NCBI GenBank assembly: GCA_021775965.1
Contig: JAJFGV010000113.1
Coordinates: forward strand, 1 to 64,000
Direction: 5' to 3'
From: Alphaproteobacteria bacterium
GTDB taxonomy: Bacteria; Pseudomonadota; Alphaproteobacteria; Micavibrionales; Micavibrionaceae
Length of the DNA: 64,000 bases
The position numbers and the translations under genes were made by a program. Positions 1 to 7,896 of this stretch are shown here, piece after piece (the first letter of the stretch is position 1; every line of letters begins with the position of its first letter). The notes beneath the pieces were generated by a model, which saw only the letters and a list, made by a program, of their open reading frames with translations, searched no databases and was not told where the DNA came from.

Positions 1-5
1 CAATA

Positions 6-338
6 TTGCCCTGTATACAGGGGCTCCTGATGATCAGGCGAGCCTATAATGAAGGGCGAGGCAAACAGTTCAAAACTGACAAACCTCATCTAAAATTTTT
101 AGAACACATAGATAGGCGACCCATATTGATCGGGTCCATGATAGAAGGACCGGGCGTTGCACTCATCTCAATAGGCTCATTACAGAGCGCACTTGAATCC
201 GGCCTGGCATCTGACTGGGCTTTAGCGATTGCGGCGGCGCAATGGACGCTGGCCAATGTATTTTTAGGCGCATCAGATGTTACGCCAGAAAACAACCCAC
301 CTAAATCTTTGCCCCTAGCTGATAGAGAACTGGGATAG
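6..338 (+). CDS. Hypothetical protein, possibly truncated at window edge
   Basis: I do not recognise this protein of up to 110 residues. The reading frame is open to the left edge, so the true start may lie outside the window. Inside it, candidates are TTG at 6 and ATG at 30, neither with a clear ribosome binding site. The middle (from about residue 39) is rich in Gly, Ala, Ile and Leu and could form one or two weak membrane segments; the N-terminus is basic. It converges on the alpha/beta hydrolase gene, with only 11 bases between the two stop codons. No function can be assigned. Confidence 0.4.
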   Translation: MPCIQGLLMIRRAYNEGRGKQFKTDKPHLKFLEHIDRRPILIGSMIEGPGVALISIGSLQSALESGLASDWALAIAAAQWTLANVFLGASDVTPENNPPKSLPLADRELG

Positions 339-349
339 ATATAGCGCGG

Positions 350-1276
350 TTAGCGGCTTAAATCCACAAGCGCGCCGCTTTGTTGTGCCACCGCCCGATC
401 AAGAAATTTCAGCTCATCTTCGAGCTTATTATTCTTGGCACTTAAGGTGGCATCCCAGTCGATTTTTACCTCTGCCCTTTTCAATTGCTCACGCGATAGC
501 TTACTGTAACAGCCAAGCGGTTGCTCGAGGACCAGCGCTATGATTTTATGCGCATCCGGATTGGCCCAGATGCCGTAATGGCCGCTATAATCCTGCCCGG
601 CGCTATGAACAAAAATATTCTGGGTCAGATTGGTTTGCGGCAGAATGCAGGTCATGGGGTGCACACCGGCATCATTGACATCAATAATCGAAATTGCCGG
701 GACTCTGCCGATATTGGCATAAATTTCACGCATGAGTTTGGGATCATTGACAACCGGGTGATTTTTACACCAACGCAAAAATACATCACTCAGCGGGGCA
801 CGGTAGTCACCCGTAAACATAGACGGCCTGATCGGTGCCGCGAGGGTAATAATATTCCTGATCTTATCTGCGTGCTCTATCGTCAAATAATGCGCCTGAG
901 CACCACCAGCGCTATGGGCAATAATAGAAACGGGCCTTTGTTTATTTTCTTCCCAGACAGCCACAAGCCGTTTTTCCGCATGGCCAAGATTCCATTCAGG
1001 AGACTCTTCATCACCCTGAACAAAATTCCAGCCCCCCTCGAAATAATGTGGCTTATATCCAAGCGTCTTAAGGCTGTCGTTAACAGAGGCCGCAAAAACA
1101 TTATTCTCGAGAAAGCCCTGCATAAGAAGAGCACAATGACCATCACCCTGACGCACCAGGCCATTATTGGCGAAACCCATCATATCGACAGGCTCCATAC
1201 CCCCGCGATAAAGCTTCATCGCATTGGTAAATTCGTGCCAAAGATCCCGATGGCGCATATATAGGGCATTAAACAT
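350..1276 (-). CDS. Alpha/beta hydrolase family protein
   Basis: This is a probable serine hydrolase of 308 residues. The nucleophile elbow AHSAGG (Ser122) follows a beta strand (VSIIAHSAGG), and a late His in the segment GHYGIWANPDAH (about residue 232) is a candidate catalytic His; the acid may be in the DVND region near residue 200. The substrate is unknown; lipases and esterases share this layout. No signal peptide is visible, so it is probably cytoplasmic. The start is uncertain: the ATG at 1276 has no Shine-Dalgarno sequence and several in-frame ATGs follow within 35 codons. The gene stands alone between a convergent hypothetical gene and a chemoreceptor gene. Confidence 0.75.
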   Translation of the reverse strand: MFNALYMRHRDLWHEFTNAMKLYRGGMEPVDMMGFANNGLVRQGDGHCALLMQGFLENNVFAASVNDSLKTLGYKPHYFEGGWNFVQGDEESPEWNLGHAEKRLVAVWEENKQRPVSIIAHSAGGAQAHYLTIEHADKIRNIITLAAPIRPSMFTGDYRAPLSDVFLRWCKNHPVVNDPKLMREIYANIGRVPAISIIDVNDAGVHPMTCILPQTNLTQNIFVHSAGQDYSGHYGIWANPDAHKIIALVLEQPLGCYSKLSREQLKRAEVKIDWDATLSAKNNKLEDELKFLDRAVAQQSGALVDLSR

Positions 1277-1343
1277 GCAGCATCATAACCAAAAACAGTA
1301 ATTATGGCAATGCTATTAGGGTAACTCTTTGTTATAACTATAC

Positions 1344-3110
1344 TTATGCCGCGCGGATCCGTTTCAGGAAGTCATCCACCGTTGTCTGGAGGCTGCCGGC
1401 CTGCTTGTTCAGTTCCTGGCTGGACTCCATGACCTGGTTGGAGGCCGCACTGGTTTCGGCGGCAATCTTGGTCACTTCACTGATATTGGCCGTCACCTGT
1501 TGCGTTCCTGTCGAAGCCTGCTGCACATTGCGGGATATTTCCTGCGTTGCCGCGCTTTGCTCTTCCACAGCCGCAGCAACGGTCGAAGCAATTTCATCGA
1601 GATCACCAACCACTTTCAAAATGTCCTGAATGGCCGTATCCGATTCACGCGTAGCCGTTTGAATATCACCAACTTGCTGGGCAATTTCTTCTGTTGCCTT
1701 GCTGGTTTGTGTGGCCAGCGATTTGACCTCACTCGCCACAACAGCAAAACCCTTGCCCATATCACCGGCGCGCGCCGCCTCAATGGTAGCGTTCAGAGCC
1801 AGAAGATTTGTTTGCTCGGCAATGTCGGAAATAAGGTTCACCACCTCACCGATACGCTCAGCTGCGGACACCAGACCCTGAACACGGGTCGAGGTTTCTT
1901 CCGCTTTTTGCTTCGCTTCGCCGGCAACTTGTGTCGATTTTGTGACCTGAGAGCTTATTTCAGTAATAGAAGCGCCCAATTCTTCGGCAGCAGCAGCGAC
2001 AGAATGCACGTTAGAAGACGCCGTTTCCGCCGAGGTTTGCATCATTTCAGCCGTCTGGTTTGTTTTATTCATACCTTCAGCCATGGAGCTTACCGCCCCT
2101 TCCATGTTACCCGCCGATTCCGATACCACGCGGATCACGCCGCCAACATCACGCTCGAACGCTTCGGCCATCGATTCCATAGCCTGTTGCTTTTCTTCTT
2201 CGGAGCGTTTTTCCTGCTCGGCCTGCTCTTTCACAAGGCGCTCTTTTTCGACGGCATTGTCCTTGAAGATTCCCAGCGCATCATACATGCCCTGAATTTC
2301 ATCCTTGCGCCTTTTCTCAGGCACGCTAACGTTCAGATCACCGTCTGATAGGGATTTCATCGAACCGGCAATATTGGTCACAGCCGTCACCAGACTTGCG
2401 GAAGAATAGAAGACATAGCAAAGCAAAATAACCGAACCAAAGATTACGGCATAAACAATACCAAAGGCCATTTGCTCACTACTGGCAAGTTGCGGCCCAA
2501 CATCTTCGGACACCTCTAAAATGCCGCGCACATCGCCTAGTTTCCAGTCATTTTTAGGCGTATCAGGGTGGGAATTGTGGCAGTTCACGCAGCCTTGCGC
2601 CTGCATGGTGTCAGCAACAGCCACCCGCACGTAATCTTTTCCCCCTATGTTTTCAGAACGAACAAATCTCTGATCCGGGTTCTCAACCAGAAAATCCCAG
2701 GCATCTTGCTGAAAACCATCAAGAACACGTTTTTTCCTGTTGGGGAACGGATACGCGCTGTAGAGCTTGAGGGAAATACCCTCCTTCTCGTAAAGAGCAC
2801 TCAGATCCTGAATTAATGTTGCGGGGAGAGGCACCATACCGGGCGTATTCTTGTGATTAATCCCCGGCCTTAAGGCACCTTCGCTAGCCTTTACTTTCTT
2901 AATGATATTGTTCGTATAATAAGCACGAAGCATTTTAAACTGCTTCACGCTTTTTTCGGCATTGGCCACAGCACTTTCCTGGATATTGCTTTCAAGTTGC
3001 CTGGGAATATAAATGAGGGCAACGCCCACCCCCAGAATAGAGATAAACACCACCGGTAAAATAAGTTTGAGAGCAATAGGAGACTTAAGGACACGCAAGA
3101 AGTTCATCAT
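1344..3110 (-). CDS. Methyl-accepting chemotaxis protein with haem-binding (DUF3365-type) sensor domain
   Basis: This 588-residue transmembrane chemoreceptor has TM1 at about 12-34, a periplasmic domain at 35-212, TM2 at about 213-236, a HAMP domain at about 238-290 and a cytoplasmic coiled-coil signalling domain. The hairpin tip is at about 427-455 ([19 protein letters not shown]), the site where chemoreceptors contact CheA and CheW. The periplasmic domain contains CVNCH (174-178), a c-type haem attachment motif typical of DUF3365/Tll0287-like sensors, so the likely stimulus is redox state, oxygen, NO or another haem ligand. The tail lacks a visible CheR pentapeptide. No che genes are nearby, so it is an orphan receptor. 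Family and topology are secure; the ligand is inferred. Confidence 0.93.
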   Translation of the reverse strand: MMNFLRVLKSPIALKLILPVVFISILGVGVALIYIPRQLESNIQESAVANAEKSVKQFKMLRAYYTNNIIKKVKASEGALRPGINHKNTPGMVPLPATLIQDLSALYEKEGISLKLYSAYPFPNRKKRVLDGFQQDAWDFLVENPDQRFVRSENIGGKDYVRVAVADTMQAQGCVNCHNSHPDTPKNDWKLGDVRGILEVSEDVGPQLASSEQMAFGIVYAVIFGSVILLCYVFYSSASLVTAVTNIAGSMKSLSDGDLNVSVPEKRRKDEIQGMYDALGIFKDNAVEKERLVKEQAEQEKRSEEEKQQAMESMAEAFERDVGGVIRVVSESAGNMEGAVSSMAEGMNKTNQTAEMMQTSAETASSNVHSVAAAAEELGASITEISSQVTKSTQVAGEAKQKAEETSTRVQGLVSAAERIGEVVNLISDIAEQTNLLALNATIEAARAGDMGKGFAVVASEVKSLATQTSKATEEIAQQVGDIQTATRESDTAIQDILKVVGDLDEIASTVAAAVEEQSAATQEISRNVQQASTGTQQVTANISEVTKIAAETSAASNQVMESSQELNKQAGSLQTTVDDFLKRIRAA

Positions 3111-3243
3111 GGTATTTCTCCGTATAAGTATTGGGCCGCTATAGACCCGGCTGTGAATTAATATGACTCAGCTTTAAAATTGCGAATTGCAAAGGTGAAC
3201 CGCTATGAATATTACAAAATAACGCAGGCGTATGCAGAATCAT

Positions 3244-3257
3244 TACTCTTAAGAGTA
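3244..3257. promoter_or_regulatory. Perfect 14-base palindrome upstream of the chemoreceptor gene
   Basis: TACTCTTAAGAGTA is its own reverse complement. It lies about 135 bases upstream of the chemoreceptor start, in the gap between two minus-strand genes. It could bind a dimeric regulator, but I see no associated consensus promoter and it may be chance. Confidence 0.3.
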
Positions 3258-3330
3258 CCAAATTAGTCGGACCTATTCTTTAGACAACATGAGAATACAT
3301 AACGGAATCACGGTGCCATCGTATGCAACA

Positions 3331-3365
3331 CAAAAGAAAACGCCGCGAGCCAGTGGCTCACGACG
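3331..3365 (-). terminator. Rho-independent terminator of the histone-like gene
   Basis: Read on the minus strand, an 11-bp stem (arms CGTCGTGAGCC and GGCTCGCGGCG, two G-U pairs) closes a 3-base loop (ACT) and is followed at once by TTTTCTTTTG. It begins about 28 bases after the stop codon of the Lys/Ala-rich protein and separates that gene from the chemoreceptor gene downstream. Confidence 0.85.
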
Positions 3366-3393
3366 TCTGATAGATAATTTCTTTAGAAGAAAG

Positions 3394-4047
3394 TTATCTG
3401 CGCTTTTTGGCAGGTGACTTTTTCTTCGCAGCGCGTCTTACGGGAGCACGGCTTTTGGCCGCTGCTCTTTTCTTCGCTGGCTTACGCTTAGCAGCTGGCT
3501 TTTTCTTCTTCGCTGCTGGGCGTTTTTTGGCTGCTGGCTTACGCTTCTTAGCGGCCGGCTTTTTCTTGGCTGCCGTTTTACGCTTGGCAGCTGGCTTTTT
3601 CTTCTTAGCTGCTGGGCGCTTCTTAGCGGCTGGCTTTTTCTTCTTGGCAGCTGGCTTCTTTTTCGCTGCTGGTTTGCGCTTCTTAGCGGCCGGCTTTTTC
3701 TTGGCTGCAGTTTTACGCTTAGCCGCTGGCTTTTTCTTCTTAGCGGCTGGCTTTTTCTTCGCTACAGCTTTTTTCTTCGCTGCTGGCTTTTTCTTGGCTG
3801 CAGTTGTTTTCTTTTTCGCTGCCGGCTTTTTCTTCGCCGCTGCTTTTCTTTTTACAGCTGGTTTCTTTTTCGCTGCAGTTGTTTTCTTTTTCGCTGTCGG
3901 TTTTTTCGCTTTTTTTACCGTAGCTTTTCTAACAACAACTTTTTTCTTCGCTGCTGGTTTCTTCTTCGCTTTCGGCTTCATAGCCGGTTTCTTCTTTGCC
4001 GCTGTTTTTTTCTTCGCAGCGGGCTTTTTCTTCGTTGCAGTAGCCAT
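3394..4047 (-). CDS. Histone H1-like, Lys/Ala/Pro-repeat DNA-binding protein
   Basis: This 217-residue protein is built almost entirely of degenerate KPAAKKK units with some KRK and KKR variants. It is strongly basic and contains essentially no acidic residues. Such proteins resemble the eukaryotic H1 tail and bacterial AlgP/Hc1-type proteins, which bind DNA non-specifically and affect compaction or expression. There is no folded domain. The DNA holds internal near-identical blocks (about 3541-3615 and 3676-3750), so length probably varies between strains by slippage. It is a single-gene unit with its own promoter (4111-4139) and terminator (3331-3365). The equally long open frame on the plus strand over the same bases is a shadow caused by this repeat. 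The name reflects composition; the role is inferred. Confidence 0.85.
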   Translation of the reverse strand: MATATKKKPAAKKKTAAKKKPAMKPKAKKKPAAKKKVVVRKATVKKAKKPTAKKKTTAAKKKPAVKRKAAAKKKPAAKKKTTAAKKKPAAKKKAVAKKKPAAKKKKPAAKRKTAAKKKPAAKKRKPAAKKKPAAKKKKPAAKKRPAAKKKKPAAKRKTAAKKKPAAKKRKPAAKKRPAAKKKKPAAKRKPAKKRAAAKSRAPVRRAAKKKSPAKKRR

Positions 4048-4110
4048 TTGACTTCTCCCGATTTTGTGTGACCAGAACGGTCGGATAATTAAGTAACATT
4101 ACTCACTGAA

Positions 4111-4139
4111 ATAATACCCTTGTTTTAACCAGTTACCAA
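4111..4139 (-). promoter_or_regulatory. Sigma-70-type promoter for the histone-like gene
   Basis: On the minus strand TTGGTA is followed after exactly 17 bases by TATTAT. The predicted transcript starts about 57 bases upstream of the ATG at 4047. Confidence 0.6.
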
Positions 4140-4223
4140 TATTTTTTTTAGATTTTGATATCGGTATCTGATATCACTACTCACATTGCCAGATATTTAT
4201 GAAGAAATTATTAAAGGAATACG

Positions 4224-5822
4224 ATGAGTAATGACGATAAAAATATCGCGATGAATTGCAAAACATGGCCGTTTGAAGAAGCGCGCGCCATTTTAAAGCG
4301 CATCGGGAACACCGCACCCAGCAAGGGTTACGTGCTGTTTGAAACAGGTTACGGTCCATCAGGTCTGCCGCACATTGGAACGTTCGGCGAAGTGGCGCGC
4401 ACGACAATGGTGATGAATGCATTCAAAAAAATATCGGATATTCCAGCCAAATTGATCTGTTTTTCGGATGACATGGATGGTTTGCGAAAAGTGCCCCCAA
4501 ACATCCCAAATCCAGAAATTCTCGAATCAAACCTCGAAAAACCGCTTACGGTGATTCCCGACCCTTTTGGCACCCATGAGAGTTTTGGCCATCATAACAA
4601 CGCCAGATTGAGAGATTTTCTCGATACATTTGGTTTTGATTACGAGTTCCTTTCATCGACTGAATGTTACAAGTCCGGACGCTTTGATGAGGCCCTTTTG
4701 AACATGCTGCGCAACTACGAAAAGGTGCGTCAGGCGGTTCTGCCTTTGCTGGGTGAGGAACGCCAAAAAACGTATAGCCCATTTTTGCCGATTTCACCGA
4801 AAAGCGGAAAAGTTTTGCAGGTTCCTATTTTAGAAACAGACCCGGACAAAGGCACAATTGTTTTTGAAGATGAGGACGGAGAAAGAACAGAAATTCCCGT
4901 GACCGGCGGTCATGTCAAAGCGCAATGGCGTCCTGACTGGGCGCTGCGCTGGTACGCGCTGGATGTCGACTATGAGATGGCCGGTGTTGATTTAAAAAGT
5001 GCATCGCAAATCGCCGGTAAAATTGTCTCTATATTGGGCGGTAAAAAACCAGCTGGTTTTCATTACGATTTATTTCTCGATGAAAAAGGCGAAAAGATTT
5101 CCAAATCCAAAGGCAATGGTTTGTCGATGGAAGAGTGGCTCACTTATGCGCCGCATGAAAGTCTGGCTTATTATATGTATCTGCGTCCCTCATCTGCCAA
5201 GAAGCTTCACTTTGATGTTATTCCGAAAGCCGTTGATGAATATATCAGTTTTATAAAAGCCCTGCCGGAGCAGGAAGAGGAAAAGCAGCTACAGAATGCG
5301 GCCTGGTATATTCATGGCGGCACGATCCCCAATTCACAATATACACCGATATCGTTTGCGCTTTTGCTCAATCTGGCCAGCGCCGCCAATACAGATAACG
5401 CCGAAACGCTCTGGGGCTATATCCGCAAGCATAAACCGGATGCCACACCTGAAAACGCACCGTTTTTAGATCGTTTGGTCGGTTATGCGGTGAAATATTA
5501 CGAGGATTTCGTGCTGCCGACCAAAACATACCGTTTGCCCGATGATCGGGAACGCGAGGCGATGGAGGATCTCGTCAAAAGGCTGGGGGCCCTGCCCGGC
5601 AATGCTGATTTGGACGCCATGCAGACAGAGGTGTTTTCTGCCGGCAAGGAAAACGGTTATGAAAAGAATGAGTTGCGCGAATGGTTTCAGGCACTGTATC
5701 AGGTTTTACTGGGCCAAAATCAAGGCCCGCGCTTCGGATCGTTTATTGAATTATACGGCGTGCAGGAAAGTATTACATTAATACGTGATGCACTGGATGG
5801 GAAATTTGCGAAAGCTGCTTAA
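4224..5822 (+). CDS. lysS: Lysyl-tRNA synthetase, class I
   Basis: This 532-residue enzyme charges tRNA-Lys with lysine in the cytoplasm. It belongs to the class I form common in archaea and many Alphaproteobacteria (also called lysK), not the class II form of most bacteria. The Rossmann-fold signatures are present: PHIGT (49-53, the HIGH motif) after GYGPSG, and KISKS (291-295, the KMSKS loop). Length fits the family, and the all-helical anticodon-binding part follows the KISKS loop. The ATG at 4224 is preceded by a modest AAAGGA. An MscS channel gene begins 13 bases after the stop, so the two may be cotranscribed. No class II lysS is seen in the window. Confidence 0.96.
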   Translation: MSNDDKNIAMNCKTWPFEEARAILKRIGNTAPSKGYVLFETGYGPSGLPHIGTFGEVARTTMVMNAFKKISDIPAKLICFSDDMDGLRKVPPNIPNPEILESNLEKPLTVIPDPFGTHESFGHHNNARLRDFLDTFGFDYEFLSSTECYKSGRFDEALLNMLRNYEKVRQAVLPLLGEERQKTYSPFLPISPKSGKVLQVPILETDPDKGTIVFEDEDGERTEIPVTGGHVKAQWRPDWALRWYALDVDYEMAGVDLKSASQIAGKIVSILGGKKPAGFHYDLFLDEKGEKISKSKGNGLSMEEWLTYAPHESLAYYMYLRPSSAKKLHFDVIPKAVDEYISFIKALPEQEEEKQLQNAAWYIHGGTIPNSQYTPISFALLLNLASAANTDNAETLWGYIRKHKPDATPENAPFLDRLVGYAVKYYEDFVLPTKTYRLPDDREREAMEDLVKRLGALPGNADLDAMQTEVFSAGKENGYEKNELREWFQALYQVLLGQNQGPRFGSFIELYGVQESITLIRDALDGKFAKAA

Positions 5823-5835
5823 GGAGACATATATA

Positions 5836-6984
5836 ATGGGTGACGAAGATATTCAAAAATTATGGACCGAAGTGAAGGACGTGTGGGAGCACGGCTTTAT
5901 GGGCGTGGATGTTGGCTCGCTTGTTGTGGCTATTCTTATCCTTTTTGGTTTTTTGCTGATCCGCGGGATTTTTAGCAAATATGTGCTGGGACGTCTACGC
6001 AGCTGGGCGGAAAAATCCGATAACAAGGTCGATGACCGGGTGGTGGATGCCCTGATCCCGCCGATCCGCTTTATTCCGATTGTTTTGGGGCTGTTTTTTG
6101 CCGGGCAATATCTTGATCTTAATGAAGGGCTTGAGCTGTTTTTTGGCCGTCTCACAAGGTCATTGATTGCCTTTACGATATTCTGGGGCCTGCACCGCGC
6201 ACTAGAGCCTATTGGGCAGATGTCAAAAAAGCTCGGAGACCTTCTTTCACCCACCATGATGAACTGGATATTCAAGGTGGTGAAGGTTCTCGTGATATTC
6301 ATTGGTGCCGCTGTGATTCTAGAAGTCTGGGGTATTGCCGTTGGGCCATTGCTGGCCGGGCTGGGGCTGTTTGGTGCGGCGGTGGCACTGGGGGCGCAGG
6401 ATTTATTCAAAAACCTGATTGGCGGCATCACGATTATCGCCGAAAAGCGCTTTACACCCGGCGAATGGATCAAGTTCGATGGCGTGGTTGAAGGCACGGT
6501 TGAGGATATTGGCTTTCGTTCAACCAAGGTGCGGCGCTTTGACAAGGCACCAGTGCATGTACCGAACGCGAATTTATCCGATGCGGTGGTGACGAATTTT
6601 TCCCGCATGACGCATCGCCGGATCAAATGGAAGATTGGCGTGACTTATGACACGAGTGTGGATCAGTTGAAGATTATTCGTGATGAGATCATGAATGAGC
6701 TGGAAAGTAATGACGCCTTCGCCAAGAAGGAAGAGGTTTCAACCTTTGTGCGGGTGGACAGCTTTAACGACAGCTCGATTGATTTCCTGATTTATTGCTT
6801 CACCAAAACCACCAATTGGGGCGAATGGCTGGAGATTAAAGAAGCCTTCGCGATGAAAATTAAAGAGATTGTCGAGGACAAGGCCGGTAGCGGGTTTGCG
6901 TTCCCGTCGCAGTCGATTTATCTGGAGAGTGTGCCGGGTGATGCGGCGGAGATTTTTGTACCGCCGCAGAAGAAGGCGTCATAA
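5836..6984 (+). CDS. MscS-family small-conductance mechanosensitive channel
   Basis: This 382-residue inner-membrane protein probably opens under membrane tension to release solutes in hypo-osmotic shock. Hydrophobic segments lie at about 26-45, 75-93, 107-125 and 143-165. The Gly/Ala-rich pore helix is at about 170-188 (GLGLFGAAVALGAQDL), followed by the beta-domain marker GGITIIAEKRFTPGEWI. The longer frame from 5785 starts inside lysS; the ATG at 5836 has AAGGAGA at good spacing and is chosen. The gene follows lysS by 13 bases and overlaps the convergent small gene at 6979 by 6 bases. Confidence 0.92.
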   Translation: MGDEDIQKLWTEVKDVWEHGFMGVDVGSLVVAILILFGFLLIRGIFSKYVLGRLRSWAEKSDNKVDDRVVDALIPPIRFIPIVLGLFFAGQYLDLNEGLELFFGRLTRSLIAFTIFWGLHRALEPIGQMSKKLGDLLSPTMMNWIFKVVKVLVIFIGAAVILEVWGIAVGPLLAGLGLFGAAVALGAQDLFKNLIGGITIIAEKRFTPGEWIKFDGVVEGTVEDIGFRSTKVRRFDKAPVHVPNANLSDAVVTNFSRMTHRRIKWKIGVTYDTSVDQLKIIRDEIMNELESNDAFAKKEEVSTFVRVDSFNDSSIDFLIYCFTKTTNWGEWLEIKEAFAMKIKEIVEDKAGSGFAFPSQSIYLESVPGDAAEIFVPPQKKAS

Positions 6985-7266
6985 GTCAGGCCTAATCCAT
7001 CTTTCTTTATTAACTCCAAGGCCGGAGGTATCGGCACAGGCAGCCATCCTTTTTTGAAGCTCCTCTTGCTTAAGGCTGTTCTCTGCATCTTTCAAATCAT
7101 CTTCAGCCCAGTCATTTAAAAAAAACTTATTGCTGATATGACTCAGCAGGTTGCTACAGCCTTCATCTAAACTTTCTTCTAGCGCGGAACAATTTCTCTT
7201 CAACGCAGAACCGAGGTTTCCGTTATACTCGCCGCCAAGGGCTTCCCAAAATTTTGTGCTATCCAT
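6979..7266 (-). CDS. Small hypothetical protein
   Basis: This 95-residue acidic protein is unknown to me. The sequence looks helical with many Glu, Asp, Lys and Ser residues, three Cys, and no signal peptide or membrane segment. Two in-frame ATGs follow one strong AAGGAGA: the first (7272) is only one base from it, the second (7266) sits at about 7 bases, so I take 7266. It is the last gene of a three-gene cassette with similar strong ribosome binding sites and one promoter at 7803-7831. Its 3' end overlaps mscS by 6 bases. Confidence 0.6.
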   Translation of the reverse strand: MDSTKFWEALGGEYNGNLGSALKRNCSALEESLDEGCSNLLSHISNKFFLNDWAEDDLKDAENSLKQEELQKRMAACADTSGLGVNKERWIRPDL

Positions 7267-7291
7267 TTTCATTCTCCTTTAAACTCAATTT

Positions 7292-7564
7292 TTATAGGAC
7301 AAGTATCGGCGTATCCTCCGGGGATCCGTTTGCAATAGAAATTTTTTGATTAATAATCTCTATGATTGCCTTTGCCAATTCTGAATCCGGGCCAACAAAA
7401 TCTCCCTCACATAGGGAAGCCAACTCCGGGGCCAGTTTTTCTAATTCCTCAAAGCTAAAAATTCCACCCTCAATTTTTATCAGGTCACTAGACAACGCTT
7501 CAATTTCATTGCCATTGATGAGGTTATTCAATTCCTGCCACGTTTCTAATACAGAATTACTCAT
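7292..7564 (-). CDS. Small hypothetical protein
   Basis: This 90-residue acidic, probably helical protein has no recognisable motif, signal peptide or membrane segment. It starts with ATG at 7564 after AAAGGTTTTTGAA, a modest ribosome binding site. It is the middle gene of the 6979-7773 cassette, 17 bases downstream of the 63-codon gene. Composition (AT-rich codons) differs from the flanking housekeeping genes. Function unknown. Confidence 0.6.
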   Translation of the reverse strand: MSNSVLETWQELNNLINGNEIEALSSDLIKIEGGIFSFEELEKLAPELASLCEGDFVGPDSELAKAIIEIINQKISIANGSPEDTPILVL

Positions 7565-7581
7565 TTCAAAAACCTTTCAGT

Positions 7582-7773
7582 TTACTCAAACATTTTCATT
7601 ACTGGAGCACCCAAAGTAGCGGGTGGATTAGCGAATACTTGCTTCCGTTCTCTTTCATTCTGCGCAACAACTGCTTTAATGATATCCGTTTGCTCAGACG
7701 TAAATGTAGTATCTCCCTGAACAAAATAAGCGTTCGTGGTCGCTTCGCCTAGCAGGCTTGTGTTTTTACTCAT
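7582..7773 (-). CDS. Small hypothetical protein, first gene of a three-gene cassette
   Basis: This 63-residue protein starts at an ATG preceded by AAAGGAGAG at ideal spacing, which supports real translation. It has a Thr-rich N-terminal third and a charged helical middle, and no transmembrane segment. I do not recognise it. It is the first gene behind a near-consensus promoter (7803-7831) and is followed by two further small genes of equally unknown role. A peptide precursor, toxin-antitoxin part or small regulator are all possible; nothing in the sequence decides. Confidence 0.6.
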   Translation of the reverse strand: MSKNTSLLGEATTNAYFVQGDTTFTSEQTDIIKAVVAQNERERKQVFANPPATLGAPVMKMFE

Positions 7774-7802
7774 TTTATTCTCTCCTTTAAAGTGATGCTG
7801 CG

Positions 7803-7831
7803 TTTATAATATGTAAACGTCCGTTTGTCAA
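7803..7831 (-). promoter_or_regulatory. Near-consensus sigma-70 promoter for the small-gene cassette
   Basis: On the minus strand TTGACA (perfect -35) is followed after 17 bases by TATAAA (5 of 6). Transcription would begin about 25 bases before the ATG at 7773, just upstream of its AAAGGAGAG. Confidence 0.75.
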
Positions 7832-7896
7832 GTTTCATACTATTTCGAAATCATAATGGAATCCCCATAACTGTCAAATCGTGCTAAGTCCTATAT

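Noticed and set aside
521-1264. Plus-strand open frame of 247 codons opposite the hydrolase
   Set aside because: The minus strand encodes a recognisable alpha/beta hydrolase; the plus-strand product shows no family features.
3394-4047. Repeat array considered as a possible CRISPR
   Set aside because: Units are short, in frame and code for Lys/Ala repeats; there are no unique spacers and no cas genes.
3407-4051. Plus-strand open frame of 214 codons over the histone-like gene (Phe/Ala/Gly-rich)
   Set aside because: It mirrors the KPAAKKK repeat on the other strand; the minus strand has promoter, start and terminator, and the plus-strand product has no plausible fold.
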